Positions 62,888 to 64,000 of a stretch of 64,000 nucleotides of DNA are shown piece after piece. The stretch spans positions 60,796,250 through 60,860,249 of the forward strand of contig CM049318.1 in the NCBI GenBank assembly GCA_026874595.1. The letters are read 5' to 3'. The notes under the pieces are model-generated. The model did not search any database. It was not told where the DNA came from and saw nothing but the letters and a program-made list of their open reading frames with translations. This stretch comes from Sipunculus nudus (lineage: Eukaryota > Annelida > Sipuncula > Golfingiida > Sipunculidae). The first letter of the stretch is position 1. Every line of letters starts with the position of its first letter. The translations under genes were made by a program, and so were the position numbers.

Positions 62888-62937
62888 CTGTGATGCAACC
62901 ACCGAGGTAGTTAAACGTGACACATTTATAACGATTA

Positions 62938-63015
<78 letters not shown>
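62938..63015. repeat. (TA)n microsatellite
   Basis: About 38 TA units, just upstream (in minus-strand direction) of the exon candidate at 62754-62887. Confidence 0.95.
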
Positions 63016-63017
<2 letters not shown>

Positions 63018-63765
63018 CGTACCATACACCAAAGTTTGAACAGGATTATGGTAAAATATCTTGTGATCCAGAGCATGTGCGGAGGCCTGCTGTCCCTGAG
63101 TGCCTACTATTTTCCTCATTTACATCCCCTCCTCTTCCGTTAGCTCTTAAGTTTCTGAATGTTTTCTGTTATGTCCGTTTTAACACCGCGGATTGTATTA
63201 CAAATTTAAATTAAATTTTGTATTGGAAACAACAGATATTTAAAGTGTTCCTGACTAGTGTCCATGAATAAGGAAGACGTAGCAGCCAAAGCAAAACGAA
63301 GGTTTAAAAATATGGAATAGACCTCGGGCCATATGTTTCGACGCCAAGGTGTTATCTTGACTATGAACTGATGGTATAACATGTTGCTAATGGTACTGTA
63401 GGAGAACTAGGCCTAGATGCTGAGCCTGTGAAGCGGGTTCTCCATCAGATTCATGTCATTTCAAAGCACGGACCTGCACACCCACTCCTCTTTGCTCTCT
63501 AGATAAAAGCTGGAAGCCACCAGTTAAAGCCCTGGGCCATTTCCGCTTCCCCGGAGCAAAGAGTTGACGTGACATATCCTTAATTACACCTCTGCCACAG
63601 TGTTCGTTGACTAAAATTAAAATGCCTCAGTGTTTGTATATTCAGATTATATCGTCTCTGTAGACAGATCAACGTAAAACAATAACTAAATGTGGATATA
63701 TCAGGTCCTCGTTGCTTAAAATGGCTCCGCCCCTCAATGTGGACAGATTCAAATTTCCTCACTTA
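63016..63765. other. Non-coding spacer
   Basis: No supported feature. Confidence 0.4.
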
Positions 63766-64000
63766 GGTGGATGCATATTACAGCACCTAAGTGTGGTTAA
63801 ATGTATATTAAACCATATAAGTGTGGGTAGAAAACCTCTCTGTGGTAATTGTATTATACACCATCTCACTGTATGTAGATGTATATTACACCATCTGACT
63901 GTGAGTAGATGTACATTACACAACCATACTGTGGTAGATGTATATTACACAACCACACTGTGGGTGGATGTATATTACACCACCACACTGTATGTAGATG
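63766..64000. repeat. Minisatellite, unit about 30-33 bp, runs off the window
   Basis: Head-to-tail copies of GTAGATGTATATTACACMAC plus a short CACTGTG linker. Copies become more alike toward the right edge, so the array probably continues beyond the window. Confidence 0.85.

Noticed and set aside
62844-63143. YIYIYI-containing frames around (TA)n tracts here and at 21441-22069 and 27111-27311
   Set aside because: They are translated microsatellite.

Overview
This window looks like nuclear DNA of an animal, most likely a mollusc or another lophotrochozoan. It is AT-rich. The genes are split by spliceosomal introns with GT...AG borders. There are decayed non-LTR retrotransposons, several MITE families, a 62-bp satellite, many (TA)n tracts and an unusual number of poly-C/poly-G tracts. 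Nothing looks bacterial: no operons, no dense coding, no CRISPR. The mollusc assignment is an inference from repeat style and from an invertebrate-type receptor.

Two genes can be assembled with some confidence, both on the minus strand. Gene A starts at 15938 (ATG) and runs leftwards through four phase-compatible exons (15909-15938, 15406-15546, 863-960, 385-515), then leaves the solid part of the window. I do not recognise its product, which begins with a possible N-myristoylation signal. Its second intron is 14.4 kb and is almost filled by a 62-bp tandem satellite of about 157 units. A 5'-truncated LINE sits inside the satellite. Gene B is a complete rhodopsin-family (class A) GPCR of 832 residues in three exons (29844-30788, 27028-27145, 23032-24467). 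It has a degenerate DRY motif (QKY), no tryptophan at 6.48, and a basic, serine-rich tail of about 500 residues.

Region by region: 1-16 kb is gene A with the satellite and LINE. 16-22 kb holds an isolated plus-strand exon candidate, low-copy duplications with poly-C tracts, a complete non-autonomous hAT element packed with ATTTGCAT octamers, and a pogo/Tigger-like MITE between two (TA)n tracts. 22.6-30.8 kb is the GPCR gene. 31-44 kb is mostly non-coding, with one possible small secreted-peptide ORF (34438-34692), two transposon families (TTAA-flanked and GGCGGATCCAG-ended), minisatellites and a Helitron-like end. 45-47.1 kb is a degenerate compound tandem repeat. 47-64 kb has isolated exon candidates (49.9, 62.2 and 62.8 kb), duplicated non-coding blocks, a possible TATA promoter, a decayed LINE 3' fragment (57.7-58.5 kb) and a minisatellite running off the right edge.

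I see no multi-gene system whose parts work together. The notable content is the GPCR, the exactly periodic intronic satellite with local higher-order structure, and the octamer-carrying hAT element. All splice sites were read by eye and no homology search was possible.
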